Assembly (NCBI RefSeq): GCF_009389715.1
Contig: NC_052409.1
Span: 536,001 to 600,000, forward strand
Direction: 5' to 3'
Source: Phoenix dactylifera
Lineage: Eukaryota > Streptophyta > Magnoliopsida > Arecales > Arecaceae
Length of the DNA: 64,000 bases
This document shows, in pieces, positions 1 through 14,036 of this stretch; positions within the stretch are counted from its first letter, which is position 1, and every line of letters begins with the position of its first letter. Made by a program: the position numbers and the translations under genes. The notes beneath the pieces were generated by a model. It was given only the letters and a program-made list of their open reading frames with translations. It had not been told where the DNA came from and searched no databases.

Positions 1-602
1 AGTTTTGTTTTTGTATTTTTCCAGTTACAGGCAGCTCCTAGAACTCTGGCATTAGATTTACAAAATGACTGAGATTTTATGTTTTCTACAAATGCTTAAG
101 TTGATTAATTTTTGATTCAGAATAGGGTTTTACATATATTACCTATAGATAGTTATATATTGAGCATTAGAAGGAGAGTTGATTATTGAGAGAGCTTTAA
201 TGTCGAGGGTTTAGCTTTCAATCTTTTGGGCGGGGTTTTCCCACACCCCCTTAGAAATCCATATACAAAGACTTAGACCACTTAAAAAGTAAATCCTAAT
301 GAATCCTTGACCTTCTCAACTTATCATCTACTTAATTAATGCCGAATCTCCATAAAATAAGGATAATGCTAGAAATAAGAATCCCCTAGGATTTCTTTAT
401 GCACTCAGTGATCCCATATTTCAGAATTTTGTGTTTTCCTTGATATCCATGATGTTTTTAGAATTCTTACTTGACATGAATATGTTAAAGGCTTAATATG
501 CCTTATATTGGCTGATAAAAACTTTGATTCTTAATAGGACAATAGTAGATTAAATTTGCTTTGGTCATGTAGGATTCAAATCACTGTATCACTTTCTGCG
601 AG

Positions 603-3600
603 CATAAATGTTGAGGTACAACCACAAGATTTGTTTCCTCTCTACGTGTTATTGGGAAGACCTGTTGGTGATGTTACAGAGGTATAAAATTATCCACTTG
701 GGGACAAAATTACTTATCTATGCTTCAGGTCAGCTGTTTTTAATTTTTTTATTGAATATTTATTGTCTCTTGTGATATAAATGACAAACAGCATCCTGCG
801 GTATATCAACTCAGTCGAGCTTGTGTGATAACCACTTTCAATGAATATGGAAAGAAAGATCAAGTAGAAGCCAATTTTGTTATTCCTGAGATTAAGAAGC
901 AAGCATCTGATGCGCGAGTTCGAAATCTCAACATTATCCTCATCAGCAATGGTATAGACTTTATTTTATGCATGTAAATTTGATCTAGTAGTCTCTGATT
1001 TCATTCCGCTGAATTCATGTGATATTAATTCTGTATTGTTTATAAATGCGTAGTATAACTTTATTTTAAACTCCTCTAGGGGAACCAAAAGGTGCTTCCG
1101 GTGAAAATCATCTATTGGTGGACCATGAGGAACTCACTTCTTTTCCAAGTAAGACAATATTAGTTGCAAAATTAGTTAGGAATATGTTTATTAATGTATA
1201 ATGTTTGCCATGAATATTTTTTTTATGCAAGCATTTATGCTATTATAACAATTTATTTTATTAAAAGCTTTCTATATCATACATAATTCTTTTGGTAACC
1301 TGAAGACTTGGCAAATATTATCTTAACTCTTATTCACCATGTTGAGTATTTGCCCCCCAAAATGCCGTTATATTTGGCATCTCTTTACATGATTATATTG
1401 GTAAATATTTGGTATTTACAAAATCATGTTTGTTTTGTAGATTAAGGCATCAAATAATTAAAGTCTGTCCTCATTCACCCTTCCCCCTTTGCTTTGTTTT
1501 TCTTTCCCACTTTTCCAAGTCCTCAATTCCTTCACAGTTGGAAGACTTTGCTCCAGAACATAAAGTATCTTTAGGTTTGCAAATTTGTTAATTTTTTCTG
1601 CTTATACACGCAAATCATGTCTTTGATTGTTATTTGATTATTAACTAAAATTGGTATTTGAATATTTCTAGTGAGGACCAAGGACAAGAAGAGAATGCTC
1701 CAAATTCCTGTGACTGATGGTACATTATTGTATTCTTTTTCTTGTCTTTTTTCTGATAGCAGAACTTGAAGGGAATTGCCTATGGGGAAAAATACCAATA
1801 TATTCGCTTTGTTCATCATTGGAGAAATGTGTGACCTTGAGTTTAGGACATAAAGCTGAGATGCTTTCAACTGTTAATATGCACCCGAGCAGTTTGGAGG
1901 TATGTTATACATAAGTACCAGTAGCATACTCGATATCAATCTTTCTGTTTTTAGTTTTATAGACTAGCAATTTGAGTGCTGATCTGTTGAGGTGCCATGC
2001 TGATGAAAATGGTATACCACATCAGCTGTCCCATGGAATCTGTCCCGTAAAGAAGTGCACCAAGTTTTTCCACAATTTCTTCTAGTAAGGTTATGAAGTT
2101 GATAATGCATTTATAACTCATTCCCATATAGTCATGAAGTTAACTGTTAATAAATAATAATCCACCATGCCTACTTCTTTCACTAGAAGTATACCCTCAT
2201 TGTATGCTTTTGTCAAACAAACTGTGTAAGGAATACTGGCACATATACTCATTATATGATTATGACAAATTAAGTGCTTAAAAAATGATGTTTGTTTATT
2301 AATTATTTTGTATATATGTGGGATGTCTGATATTTTCACGTAGATTCTGCAAGGCTGCATGCAGTACACTGCTAAAAAAAAGCAGAACGTGGTTATGTAT
2401 CATAGTTTCCACATAATTATATTTTGATATAATCATTACTTAAAGGGAAATTAGAGACCTGATCTAGGTATGTCTAAACTGTTATTAGATGTAATCTAAC
2501 CAGTAGCATACTCGATATCAATCTTTCTGTTTTTAGTTTTATAGACTAGCAATTTGAGTGCTGATCTGTTGAGGTGCCATGCTGATGAAAATGGTATACC
2601 ACATCAGCTGTCCCATGGAATCTGTCCCGTAAAGAAGTGCACCAAGTTTTTCCACAATTTCTTCTAGTAAGGTTATGAAGTTGATAATGCATTTATAACT
2701 CATTCCCATATAGTCATGAAGTTAACTGTTAATAAATAATAATCCACCATGCCTACTTCTTTCACTAGAAGTATACCCTCATTGTATGCTTTTGTCAAAC
2801 AAACTGTGTAAGGAATACTGGCACATATACTCATTATATGATTATGACAAATTAAGTGCTTAAAAAATGATGTTTGTTTATTAATTATTTTTGTATATAT
2901 GTGGGATGTCTGATATTTTCACGTAGATTCTGCAAGGCTGCATGCAGTACACTGCTAAAAAAAAGCAGAACGTGGTTATGTATCATAGTTTCCACATAAT
3001 TATATTTTGATATAATCATTACTTAAAGGGAAATTAGAGACCTGATCTAGGTATGTCTAAACTGTTATTAGATGTAATCTAACTTAGTGTTTTAAGGAGG
3101 CTACATGCTGGGGAAGTTAAATGATTTCCTATGTGAAATTATCTACTTATTTCTTCGTTTTTGTCCCCAGCGCTGTGCACGTTCTTTAAAGGAATATTGG
3201 GGAGCCAGAACCATATTTCTTTCTTTTTATTAAAAAATAGTATCCATTTTGTCTTGTATTATTATGTCTGTAAGCAGTAAAGCTTGGTTGTTCAGTGTAC
3301 TTCTTACGATGAAATTCGAACATATACTTCTTAAGAAAATTGGGTTTTGTTTTGTCAAAGGGAGTATTTGCGTATGACTTTTACATTGGTACTAATTGAG
3401 CTCTCTTAATATCTTCTATGAGTAATAAGTCTATATCAGATGAACAATATTGGTCGACATTAGCTTTCCATGACATGCTCACAGACTTTTACTGTTGTAC
3501 TCTTTGCTCTCATTTGAGGAATATGTCAAAAATTCCCTGATGTAGTAAGTAGTGTTTAAACAGCAGTGTCATATCTACTGTGAACTAGGTTTCAGTAGAT

Positions 3601-6510
3601 ACGTAGAACCCTCTTATGCCTGATAATTAAGGGGCTATATTGTAAGTTGTCATACGATATTTTGCCGAGGCTAATCAAATATGTAATGCCTGTATGATGG
3701 TCCTGTCAATTGGAACATGTATCTGGATATTTCCAGCATGTTCCCATCTTGACAAGATTGATGCTTTGTAACCTGTTTTACATTATCTTAAGTTCCAAAT
3801 TGGCCAAGCTGCTATGTTGCGACAGGGCAAATTTTTATTAATCATGCAGTACCACTTTCTTGTGCCTTTTTTTGAATTTATTGCCGCATCATGTCAAACC
3901 AGCAGTTTCTGGATATGTATCATCTAACAAATCCACACTTTGTTTGGTTGAAAGGATCACGACCTGGACCAGGCACTGTGTATTGCTCAATTACTAGCAA
4001 GTGTGCCAAATAGAATGATGTACTATATTATTGTTTTCCCACTAGTTTCTTTGTGTGTATAGATTCTTTATTATTTAATCTGTTCTACATGCTCATTACA
4101 TGTATTGGCACTGTCTTCTTTTGCAGCCTAAATTTTTGAACCAGAACAACTGCATGACTTTTCGTTTTCATAACATTGACTTTATGGTGAGTTCATGCCC
4201 CTATATGACATATTCAACTTTTGTTGATCCTCCATTGATTAATGACTTTCTTTACTGAAAGAATTCATATCAAGTGCAAGTGAGTATATGTGCGCAAGAG
4301 ATTGGAGCAAGAGAGACGTCTCCTTATGATTCTTACTCATATGATGATGTTCCAACATCATCATTACCCCATATTATCCGGTAAATAGATTTTTGCTTAC
4401 TATGTCATTTTTAACTATTTAGCCTTTTGACTTTTACCTATTTCAATGAATTTGTAGATGTTTGGTATTTTATTCTGTGTAATTTGTAAATGATCCTGTA
4501 ATATATACATATATGTGTGTATACATATATTTATATCTCAGTAGGTGATTATCTGTATTTAACTAGTGATTATGCTATCTCAATCAAGTTTGAAATTCTG
4601 ATATGATGTTCATCATCCATCATGTATCATATTTTTGTAGAAAAAGATATATACCATCTAAATAATTTAAATGAAGTTCGACAGACCATTGCTTTCTTGT
4701 CTTCTATCTTTAGGCTTATTAAATGGATTGTATGGTTAAGAGAGAAAGGACTAGATGGGCATTTTTTTAACAATTTGAGTTTTAGAAGGTGTTTTACATA
4801 TGAAAGAGTAAGATTTCTTTATGAAGTCCTAGTGTCTAGTGTTATAGACATTCACATGCATGTCTGCCATAATACAAAAAAGTATAACACATGCTATTCA
4901 CATGTGAGTGAAAGGCGGTAGAGATGCCCCACAAGGGTCACAGATATGCTTAAATGTACAGCATGATGCAGTGTTGTGGTGCGGCTGATGATATCTTGAT
5001 TACCCCTTTTTTTTTAATTCAAGAAAAGTAAGAGTGGGGTCATATTGTTAAACAACTTTTATTCACATATTTAATGCTTATTGCGGTTATTGGGAATATA
5101 CTGAGAATCACTTGAGCAGCAAAGGTAAATATGTCCATTCACATTATGTAGTGGAAAAGCACTGCCTCTGGATTTTAGTTTCTTAGGTTTGGAAGTTAAA
5201 AAGTTTAAAGGTTCCATCCTTAGTTTTCATTGCAGGGTTGTATACAAGTTTCCTTTGATAATTGGTTTTTGAGTTTCAGAATTACAAGGCTTATATATAA
5301 TTTAATTTTTGGCTTTTATGTCATACTCATTGTATGTTTTTTGAATTTTAACTTCTTAATAATGAACGTTTGTTCGTTGTGGGGTTTTATGTATATATTA
5401 GTTTGGATATTAGGAACAGGGAGCAATGTCTGATCTTAAATTCAAGTTTCTGTTAAAATTGGTTTTTGTTTGCCATTGCAAAGTCAAATAGTAAGTGAGG
5501 GCCTCATTCATCTGTGGGGAAGTCTTGTGGAAGTTGATTTTGATAATCGCGGGACAGGGGTGATCGCGGGACAAACTCCATAGCAGTACTGTTGTGCTAT
5601 TGTCGACATTCTTACTGCCTTTTCAATATCTTACAAAAAAAAAAGAGAAAAGAATAGCAGAGCCCTAATGATGAAAAAACTTTCTTAAAAATTGGGAGTT
5701 TATTTGACATGTTTAGAAACTTGGTTGGTAGGAAGGTGGAAAAGATTCGGTTGAGCATTTGAGTACACCAGCAAAAAGATTACATTTTAAATTGCGTACT
5801 TTTGTATTTTAGTTATCCATATATGAACATAAAAAGGTATATGATTCAGTAATACATTCATAATCTTTTAAGGCCATAGCCACTCTTCTTGATATTAGTT
5901 GTTGGATATGTGGAGAGGGAGAGTCTTAGACATAATTCAGAGCGAGGAATTTATAGGTGCAAATCCTTTTTTATTTTTTATGGTTGTAAATGAAACAGGA
6001 GGTGAAGCAATACTCATGTAAATTCAAAGTTTATTTGGGGTTTTATGCACTATGTAAATGTTCTTCTAATATTGATCTTTGAACAATATACCTAATGATT
6101 TTGTGTATAGTTTAAAAATAATTAAGGTCAAATATGGACATCCTTTATTATTTGCTAAATTTAAAACTAAACAGAACTATTTTATGCACTTCTTCAACTT
6201 ACTAGGTGAACTTTTGTGCTACTATTAGGCCCGGATATAAATTTGAGGCAATCAGATGTAATTAATAATTAGCTCATAAGCATGATTCCTTCTTTATTTG
6301 TCAATGTTAATTGTGATTCATCAAGTTCATTTTTTATCTAATATTTGTCACTTTCAATGTACTATCTTTTTAATAGTTAGATTATTGTAAATATCAGATG
6401 CCCGGATCTATACTGTTGCTAACCCATCTGTTTTTGCTCTCTAGATTGAGAACAGGAAATGTCCTCTTTAACTATAGATACTACAACAACACACTGCAAA
6501 AGACTGAAGG

Positions 6511-6545
<35 letters not shown>

Positions 6546-9500
6546 GTGTGTGCGCGCGTACGCGCATGGCGGGCGCTTGTACCATTGTGCAGGCATGCTT
6601 CATTTGTATGTGACATATTTCCATCTCTCTGTGTGAGTGCGCGTGCTTGCACTATGTGATACTTAATTTTAGGTATAGTTGGTTTTCTTCAGGAGTTTAT
6701 GCTACAGAAGGATTTTTTGTCATGAAACTTTGCAAACCTCCCGTTGAAGAGTGGAGGGGGGGAAGTCTGTTCTAGATCCAAGACATATAGTGTTTTGATG
6801 TTGGGCTTGGTCATTCCACTAATGAAGTAACAAACATAAAAGGATCAACTTTATTTATTTAAAAAATGAGGAGGGAAGAAGAGAAGGGGAGGGGGATGGG
6901 GAAGGAGAGTTGGAGAATTGAGCTCGATTTGTTTTCATTTGCATTCTATTTTGTAGAGAGAACAAGCAAGAGGAAAGAGATGCACTAATTCTTTTTTACT
7001 TTCCCTGATTAGACAAGGAAGATGGGGTTCACCTCCACAAATTACAACATAAAATATGGAGGAAATAATATGGATTGGCAATTTAGATCATTCTATTTTG
7101 TTAGAATGCCTTTTTAGAGCTCATTCCATTTATCAGTTAGAAGAAATCTTTCCAGATTGATTGTGGTTGGTGACCTACCTGTTTTACAATATAGCTGGAT
7201 GATAAAGGGAATGTAAGTTCAAAATCCAGCAAATGTCACATGCTTATTTATACATCCTGTTTATTATGTGGCATGCACCTGGAATATATTTCTTAATCCC
7301 CTTACATGTGTTGCAAAAGCCATTAAGGGCTATAAATTTAACAAGTTTTTGTTACTTTGAGTTGAAATTTGGTTATGCTGCAATTGATGCATTTATCGTG
7401 TATGTCACATCTTCCTCTATTAATCTGCTAAGGAGTTACTTGCTTACCTAAATGAGAGTCTTGCCCTTGTTTCCATCCCCTCACCCGCACCCTTGATTAC
7501 ATTATTGTGGTATTACTATAATAAAAATCTTTATTAAGATCAAATGTTGATCTACTCAGTGAAATTGTCTGCCTTACTGATTAGTAGGTATGCTTAACTA
7601 TATTTTTAAATGGAGCAATTCAGGATCGTGCTGGTATGTTGACTCAACTGTCTAATTAATTCAGGTAATTGCACATACGAAATACACTGGCTGCAATTTA
7701 ATGACTCACTAGCTTATTGTTTTGACTGATGGTTGTACTGAAAATAATATTTGGCACATCCCTCTTAACCAACATCCAAAAGTAGTGCTTCCTGTCTTTT
7801 TCTCTCACTTAGTCTACTTAGATCTATTATTTTTGTGATGCATAACCTATAGTTGAACCAGCCAAAGCAATGAGAAATCCAATAACATCATCAAGCTCAT
7901 AAAATGGTACCTATTGATACAATAGAATGTGTACTTCATGCACTTTAAATATTATTTAATGAATTGCTCACCAAATTAGACTGTTTGAACATGCTTGGAG
8001 TTTTCCTACATGTATCCTGGCTAGCCTCTCTCTCTTCCATATATTCTAAGGATTAGAATGCTGCTGACATGAGGTGATGAGTGGTGTTATGTCCAGAAAC
8101 CTTACGTGATCACTCTCATGCAACATTAAAATATATTTTCCCATGTAATGTTACATTGAGCAAAATCTATATGAGAGTGTCATGTGTAAGCATTAATGTT
8201 GGGCAGGAAGCATCACTATATCAACTTGTCATTTAATTTCAAGTTTTACCAATTCATGTGCTTATAAACAGTCACCGAAGACTTCTCCTGTCCATTTTGC
8301 TTGGTGCAATGTGCAAGCTTCAAGGTAATCTTTTCTTCTTTTCTGCTCACTTTTCCCCCTCCTGACATTAGTTTTCTCTGTTGACTTGATATCTTATATT
8401 AATTTTGCTCTTTATAGGGTTTAAGATATCACTTGACTTCCTCCCATGACCTATTCAATTTTGAGTTCTGGGTTGGTAAACTTCCGAGATCTCAGTCATA
8501 TTTCATTAAATCACCCATTGAGCATTGAAATGAACCAGTTGCTGACTTACGTGCAGGTAACCGAAGAGTACCAAGCTGTGAATGTTTCTGTGAGGACTGA
8601 TACATGGAGATCTGAGGTTAATACTCCATCATCATTGAAATATGTTAAATAGTATTTTTCATGGATTCTAAAGTTGTAGAATGATGTTTGAAGCAGAATA
8701 CTACCATGTAATAATCTGCCTGCCGATATTAGTTGGCATATTTCTAGCTATTTTTAGGATACATTGCATGAAATGGATACATACTCTGTTTGTTGTAATT
8801 TTCATATTTTATTGAGCCAAGTTTACAGGATTTGGTTTTTGTTTCTACTGAATTCTGATGCAAATAGTGAAATAAGGCTCTTCCAATAGATAATGACATG
8901 GACAAAAAGGTCTCTGTATCATGCTATGCTGAGAACATACATAAATAAATTGATTGCAAAATGCTTCTCATGTCTCTTTAACAAACAAAACTTGTTCTCT
9001 TTTCTTGAAGAAGGTAGCATCTAAACAGAGCTTTCATGAATATTTGAGTACTTTCTTCTGCATATTTTCTTTCCAAAGATGTTATTGAGAGGCATTAACT
9101 CTTGAGCATATATCAATTGTTGCTCAGATAATACTGAAAGGATGTGCAGTTATCCTCAACTTTTGGAAAAGTCATGGTTAAATAGCCTTTCCATTTCAAT
9201 TTTTGCACTATCTAAAATCATAACTTTGTAGGTTATATCTGATGGAGTTGATCCAAGGTTGCAAACCTTTTTTTCTGGTAATTTTTCTGCCACATTATTT
9301 TAGTATTTGCTGAAATTTTGTAGCAGATTTTTATTTGCATGGATACATATTATAAATTCATTAATTTTTTTTCAACTGAAAATGTGAATGTTATTGGTAG
9401 CTCAAAGTTTAAGAGGCGTCGAAGATCAAAAAAATCTGGTTCAGAATGTAAGCCATGTTCATCCACATGTTTTGGAGTCAGAATCTCCAGAAGCAGCCCA

Positions 9501-12500
9501 AGAAGGTTTCTCACGAAGATTATGCGCAGCAGGAAAATGGCACATGTTCCTCTCACAGGCCATTGCCTATCCGACAGATGTTGCACTTATGAATGGTTAT
9601 AATGGTATGCATCTCATTCAGTTCCTGATATACATTTATTTATTTCTCACTCATAGGCTGAATATTTATTTATGAACCAGATAGTGTCTCTTGTAAAGAA
9701 GAGAAGCTTCACAAATCATTGTTCAGTGAAACCCAATTGCTATCTGCGAGGCATAAATCTGAAAGCATTGGTTCAGAGAATCATCATGCTGCAGAGTGCA
9801 CAGAACTTGGCTCATCGAGCCCTGATACCACAGGTGTTTGTGCTGCTACAGCTCAAGCTCTATCAGTAATGATTGTGCTCAACCTGGATCTGGAAGCAAT
9901 CTAGCACCTCCAACTGTGCTGCAATTTGCAAAGACTCGTAAACTATCCGTTGAACGAACTGATCCCAGAAGGTGGGCTTCTAAACCTCGTAGGTTGTGCA
10001 GGCTTAAAAAACTGTTTTAGTTATACCTAGTTAATTGTGCAATACTTGCCTTTAATTCTCAACAGCCTTACATCAATAAGAGCCAACATGTGAAAAAGTT
10101 TTTATTTTTTACTGATCCCCTTTGCATTACAGCCGTGCACTGCTACAAAAGCGCCAATTCTTTCACTCTCACAGGAGCCCAGGTGATGCATAGCTCTCTT
10201 CTTTGGATCACTTATTGATCTAGGCTTAAAAATTTCTTTATTTTCCTAGTTAGTGTGGGTCTTTGTCTTTCCAGACTTAAGCTGATATTTTACCTTCTAT
10301 CTGCCAGTGCAGTCTACTGCATCAGTTTGAAAACTTGATGCTTCACCTTATCAAGGTTCCAAAAGTGGCTGCAGTATTCAGGTGGCCAAGGTACTGCATA
10401 GTGCCTAAGTGCTGTGTAGCCATTTGGGCAGACATCTATGAAGTTCCTATTTAAAAGTATTAAAAGATAAATAAATTCATAATAATAGATAAAAAAGAAA
10501 ATCTAGCAAAAGCTCGATGAAAATTTTAGAAACAAAAGATTATAGAGGAATGGAGGGGCTACCTGGGGCTTGCGTGCTACTTGGTCACCAACCATGCAAC
10601 CTGTCTACATACAAAGGTGGCGTAGGCCCTATTGCATGGTGGTCGGGGGGCCACATCTTAGTTGCTAGAATTGGGAGTGTGTGTGGGAGCAGATGCGGGT
10701 GCAGGTAAGTGGACAATTTAGGAACATTTTTCAGTTAGGAAGTGCTTAGGAAGCAGTTGCAGGTTTGAGATTCCGAGAAGATTCCACAGTGGGTGATTAA
10801 TCCTAGGTAGAAGATGTCGCTTCCCTGGGCCACATGCAATTATGCAGTCAAGAGGCTTTCAGTACCTTTAGTGACACGACAAACAGCTGTTCCTACAAAA
10901 TGGCATTATCGAGATTTACAACAGTAATAGGCCAACGATGTTAGCAAGGATCATTATGAAGATGGGAAACTAGATTGGTTGGTGATCAATGGCTGGCAGT
11001 GTGAAGGATATTGTGCCACTAGATTGCAGGCACCCAATGATGATGGGCAATGGAGAGGTGGTGTTATAAGGAGAAGTGCATTGTTCTATATTAGTGATTA
11101 TGCAGGCTTACTTCATTGACATCGAATGCTGTAATTTTGCTTCTATGGGGGCTTTGTGTTTATGCTTATTCAAATTTATTCACTTTATATATTTGACTTG
11201 CATCATTTCCTTCTCAAGCTTATACTGTTTATCTATGTGCCTTCTGATTTAACTTAGTTATTCATCGTATATACACTATTGTTTGAAGTATTTTTATCTA
11301 TTAATATGGCTGAATTCGTAGCGAGATATAATGGAGTTGAGCTTTTCTCTAAGTGAGTTTGTTAAGGGTCTCTTTGGCATTACTTTTATTTCTTATTTCT
11401 TTTTTTTTTAAAAAAAATAAAATTATAGAAACTAAGGCAAAAAATATGCTTGGTGCTGTTGTCTTATTTTCTATCTTTAAAGTTATTTTCATTTTTTTTA
11501 AAAAAAAGAAACTTTTTACGTTCAATATTTTCAAAAATAAGAAACTCATTTTTTTTGTCATAAAAACGATGCTTATATTTTTACCACCATCACCAACTCA
11601 ACCACAGTTGCTTCTTTTATTATATTGTTGTTGTTGCTATTGTTACCCGCCTCTGCTACCACACCACTATTGTTATTGTCTCTATCACCACATTCTAGTG
11701 CATCAGCCATCACCACTGCCATTGTCACCATCATTGTTGCTGCCATGTCCACCACACACTATCGCCGTCATTGTCGCGCCAACCATATTGCTAGTGCTGC
11801 TGCCGCCACTATCGTTGCCGCCACCACCATTGCCATCACCCGTCGTTGCCATTACTGCTACCACCGTCGTTGCCATTGCTGCTGCTACCACCGTTACTAC
11901 CACCACCTTCGCCACCATCGCATTATTTGTTCTTAAAAAAATTGGCTATATCAAACATTTTTTTTAATATATTAGAAAAAACAGAAACAGAAATCTGTTT
12001 TTTATCTCTAAAAATAAAAAAAATGAAAATTGATGCCAAATAGGCCTAAGGTTATTATTTTTTCTTTTTAACATTTAACTGTTGTGTTTTTAATAAAAAA
12101 TTCTCTCTTTTGTATTTCTTAGACATGATAAATTTGGTTAAAAATGATGTGTTTATTATGTTAAAGCCAATGGCATTGGAGCAAGTATTTCAGATCGGGA
12201 CAGTGAAGATGAAGTTGATGACGACATTGCTGATTTTGAAGATCGAAGGGTAAGATATGACGATTACGCTCTATTATTCCTTTCTTCTTTTATTTGAATT
12301 TTATTTCAGTCCGAACGGGAAAGATATATTGTTCTGTGTGTGTGGAATCTTATACTTGCTTGCATAATTGCCAAGTCAATCATCTTTAAGATTTCTTTTT
12401 TTGCTTGGTTTGAAAATCTGGTTCTCTCATTTAAGACCGGTTCCATATAATATGCACTCTTTTGGTTATCACATTCAGCGTACTGGTATTTATTATTCTT

Positions 12501-14036
12501 ACAACATAAAGTGAAAATATTGTATTTATTATGATGACCATAACATGATGCAGATGCTCGATGATTTTGTGGATGTGACAAAGGATGAGAAGCAAATTAT
12601 GGCATCTGTGGAATTCATTTGTGAGGAAGCAAAGGTTAGGATTTATCTTTTCAAATTCATGTAGTTTTCTTTGCATTGATCTTGCTTTTTAATAATTTAA
12701 GTCTAAGGATTAATCTTAACCCTAGACTTGATTTTGTTTAATTTTATTGGTTTCTGTTCTCATGTTTTCCTAATCATCACATTGTAGCACAATTGCACCG
12801 TTCATTGTTATTGATTGTGGGATTTAGCAAATTATGAAGTAATGTCAGGGCTTTGTGAAATGTCAATTGCTATAACTGGCATTGTACAAATTGAAAAAAA
12901 TTTGGATGCCATAAAGGTCAATTTAGGATCTTGCTTTCGGATGTAACTGAATAACACTAAATATTGTTAACCTGTATAAAATAACTTGGGTAAATATCAT
13001 ATACAGTAAATGTATTTGTTTAGATATGCTCCCCCTTTGCACAATAATCCATGACACCCAGTATTTTCCGTTTCTGTAGATACTGGTGAGTTATTGAAAC
13101 CACAAATTTGTAGCTTTTTTTTGGGGAGATTGTACCAGAAAATATGATTACGTTGGACAGTTAAGCAATAGCCACCTTGTCTGGTTCTTTCTTTGCAGCT
13201 GAATTTAAGTTGGAAAATGTTGGTTTAAACATGAAATTATGAACTTTGGTTCTAATGAAAAATATGACCCTGTTCTTTTACCAGGGTGCTGGCAGATGGC
13301 CACATTCCTTGGGCATGCGAGGCATTCTTCCGAGCTTCATGGACATGACCTTGTACGAGCTCCTGCTTTGCTGTGGTAGGTCTCTGTTGTATGATGGTTT
13401 GCCTGAGGATTTCGTGCATATGCTTGCAGATCCTATTCTTTTCTGGTCGTCTTTTTTTTCTTCTCTTCTCTCATTGCTGGCAAGATTCTTTTGCTTCAAG
13501 GCTACGGTGCAAAATGTTTTAGCACCGCTGAACGTGGCTCTTTAGATGCTTATCTTTTACGCTTTAAGTTAACATCTATTGTGCTGTTCCCTGTACGGAT
13601 ACATTTCGTATCCAAATTGCATCTGTGCATTACGAGCTGCAACTTCTGGACCAGCTAATTCAAGAAGGGACTATTAAAAGGACTTGTCCTACTACTATAT
13701 TTTAATTACTATTCCTTCATGCATAAAATAGACCACTGGCAGATAGTCTTCGCCGGTGAACTTTTATTGATATGTTTATTGTAGTTTTTCTTTTTCCTGT
13801 GTTTTAAACTGATCCATCAGGGTGATATGTTCATTGACAGCAAATTTGTTGCATGAGCAGGTGTTGGAGGCTAATTTATGATTAAACTTTGGAATCATAG
13901 TTCCCTTGATGCACGGACCATGAACAATTGTAATATAATCTTGAAAGATTTCAGCATCAGAGTTCGGATCCCAAGCCAAGCTGAAAAACTTGATTCGCTC
14001 GTTAGATTGGTCATTCCTGCAATTGAAGCCACCTGA
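603..14036 (+). CDS. EMF2: EMF2-type VEFS-box Polycomb protein (PRC2 subunit), 5' partial, frameshifted
   Basis: Plant Su(z)12 homologue; with E(z)- and Esc-type partners it forms the nuclear PRC2 complex that deposits H3K27me3 (family knowledge). Exons read: 603-681, 792-951, 1080-1148, 1672-1719, 1763-1899, 4127-4186, 4262-4380, 6445-6509, 8272-8324, 8418-8471, 8557-8616, 9232-9277, 9401-9604, 9681-9971, 10133-10182, 12167-12249, 12554-12634, 13285-13375, 13861-14036. Landmarks: DLFPLYVLLGRPV, GNCLWGKIP, GNVLFNYRYYNN, the C2H2 finger CPFCLVQC...RYHLTSSH at 8272-8471, LQFAKTRKLSVER, LLQKRQFFHSH, and the VEFS box (SEDEVDDDIADFEDRR, MLDDFVDVTKDEK, VLADGHIPWACEAF). Exon phases join cleanly up to 8616. 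After that, about ten 1-base indels break the frame without obvious substitution decay. The N-terminal exons are outside the window. Family assignment is firm; whether the gene works is open. Confidence 0.9.
1918..3083. repeat. 582-bp direct tandem duplication in EMF2 intron
   Basis: The block beginning CCAGTAGCATACTCGATATC at 1918 recurs at 2500, and both copies end in GTAATCTAAC. By eye they are almost identical; the only difference noticed is one extra T in a T-run of copy 2 (ATTATTTT against ATTATTTTT). Both copies lie in the large intron between exons 1763-1899 and 4127-4186, so coding sequence is unaffected. No transposon ends are visible. Confidence 0.9.
6510..6660. repeat. (TC)n / (TG)(CG)n microsatellite at a splice donor
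   Basis: A TC dinucleotide run starts immediately at the 5' splice site after EMF2 exon 6445-6509 (donor GTCTCTCT) and runs to about 6545. It is followed by TG/CG repeats and a second short CT/GTG tract near 6625-6645. Small ORFs translated across it are repeat artefacts. Confidence 0.8.
11366..12046. mobile_element. PIF/Harbinger (Tourist-like) MITE in EMF2 intron
   Basis: The ends are imperfect inverted repeats, GGGTCTCTTTGGCAT on the left and the reverse complement GGCCTATTTGGCAT on the right. They are flanked by TAA at 11363-11365 and 12047-12049, the 3-bp target duplication expected of PIF/Harbinger elements. The interior has mirrored A/T-rich arms around a degenerate CCA/CCG/TTG trinucleotide tract (about 11580-11925). 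That tract yields long open frames on both strands that I do not regard as genes. No transposase is visible. Confidence 0.6.

Noticed and set aside
4622-4921. 99-codon ORF inside an EMF2 intron
   Set aside because: AT-rich, no homology recognised, and within a spliced-out region with good flanking exon phases.
11353-11967. 204-codon ORF rich in Leu, Pro and Ala, with open frames on both strands
   Set aside because: It spans a MITE and its trinucleotide tract; all frames are open because of the repeat.
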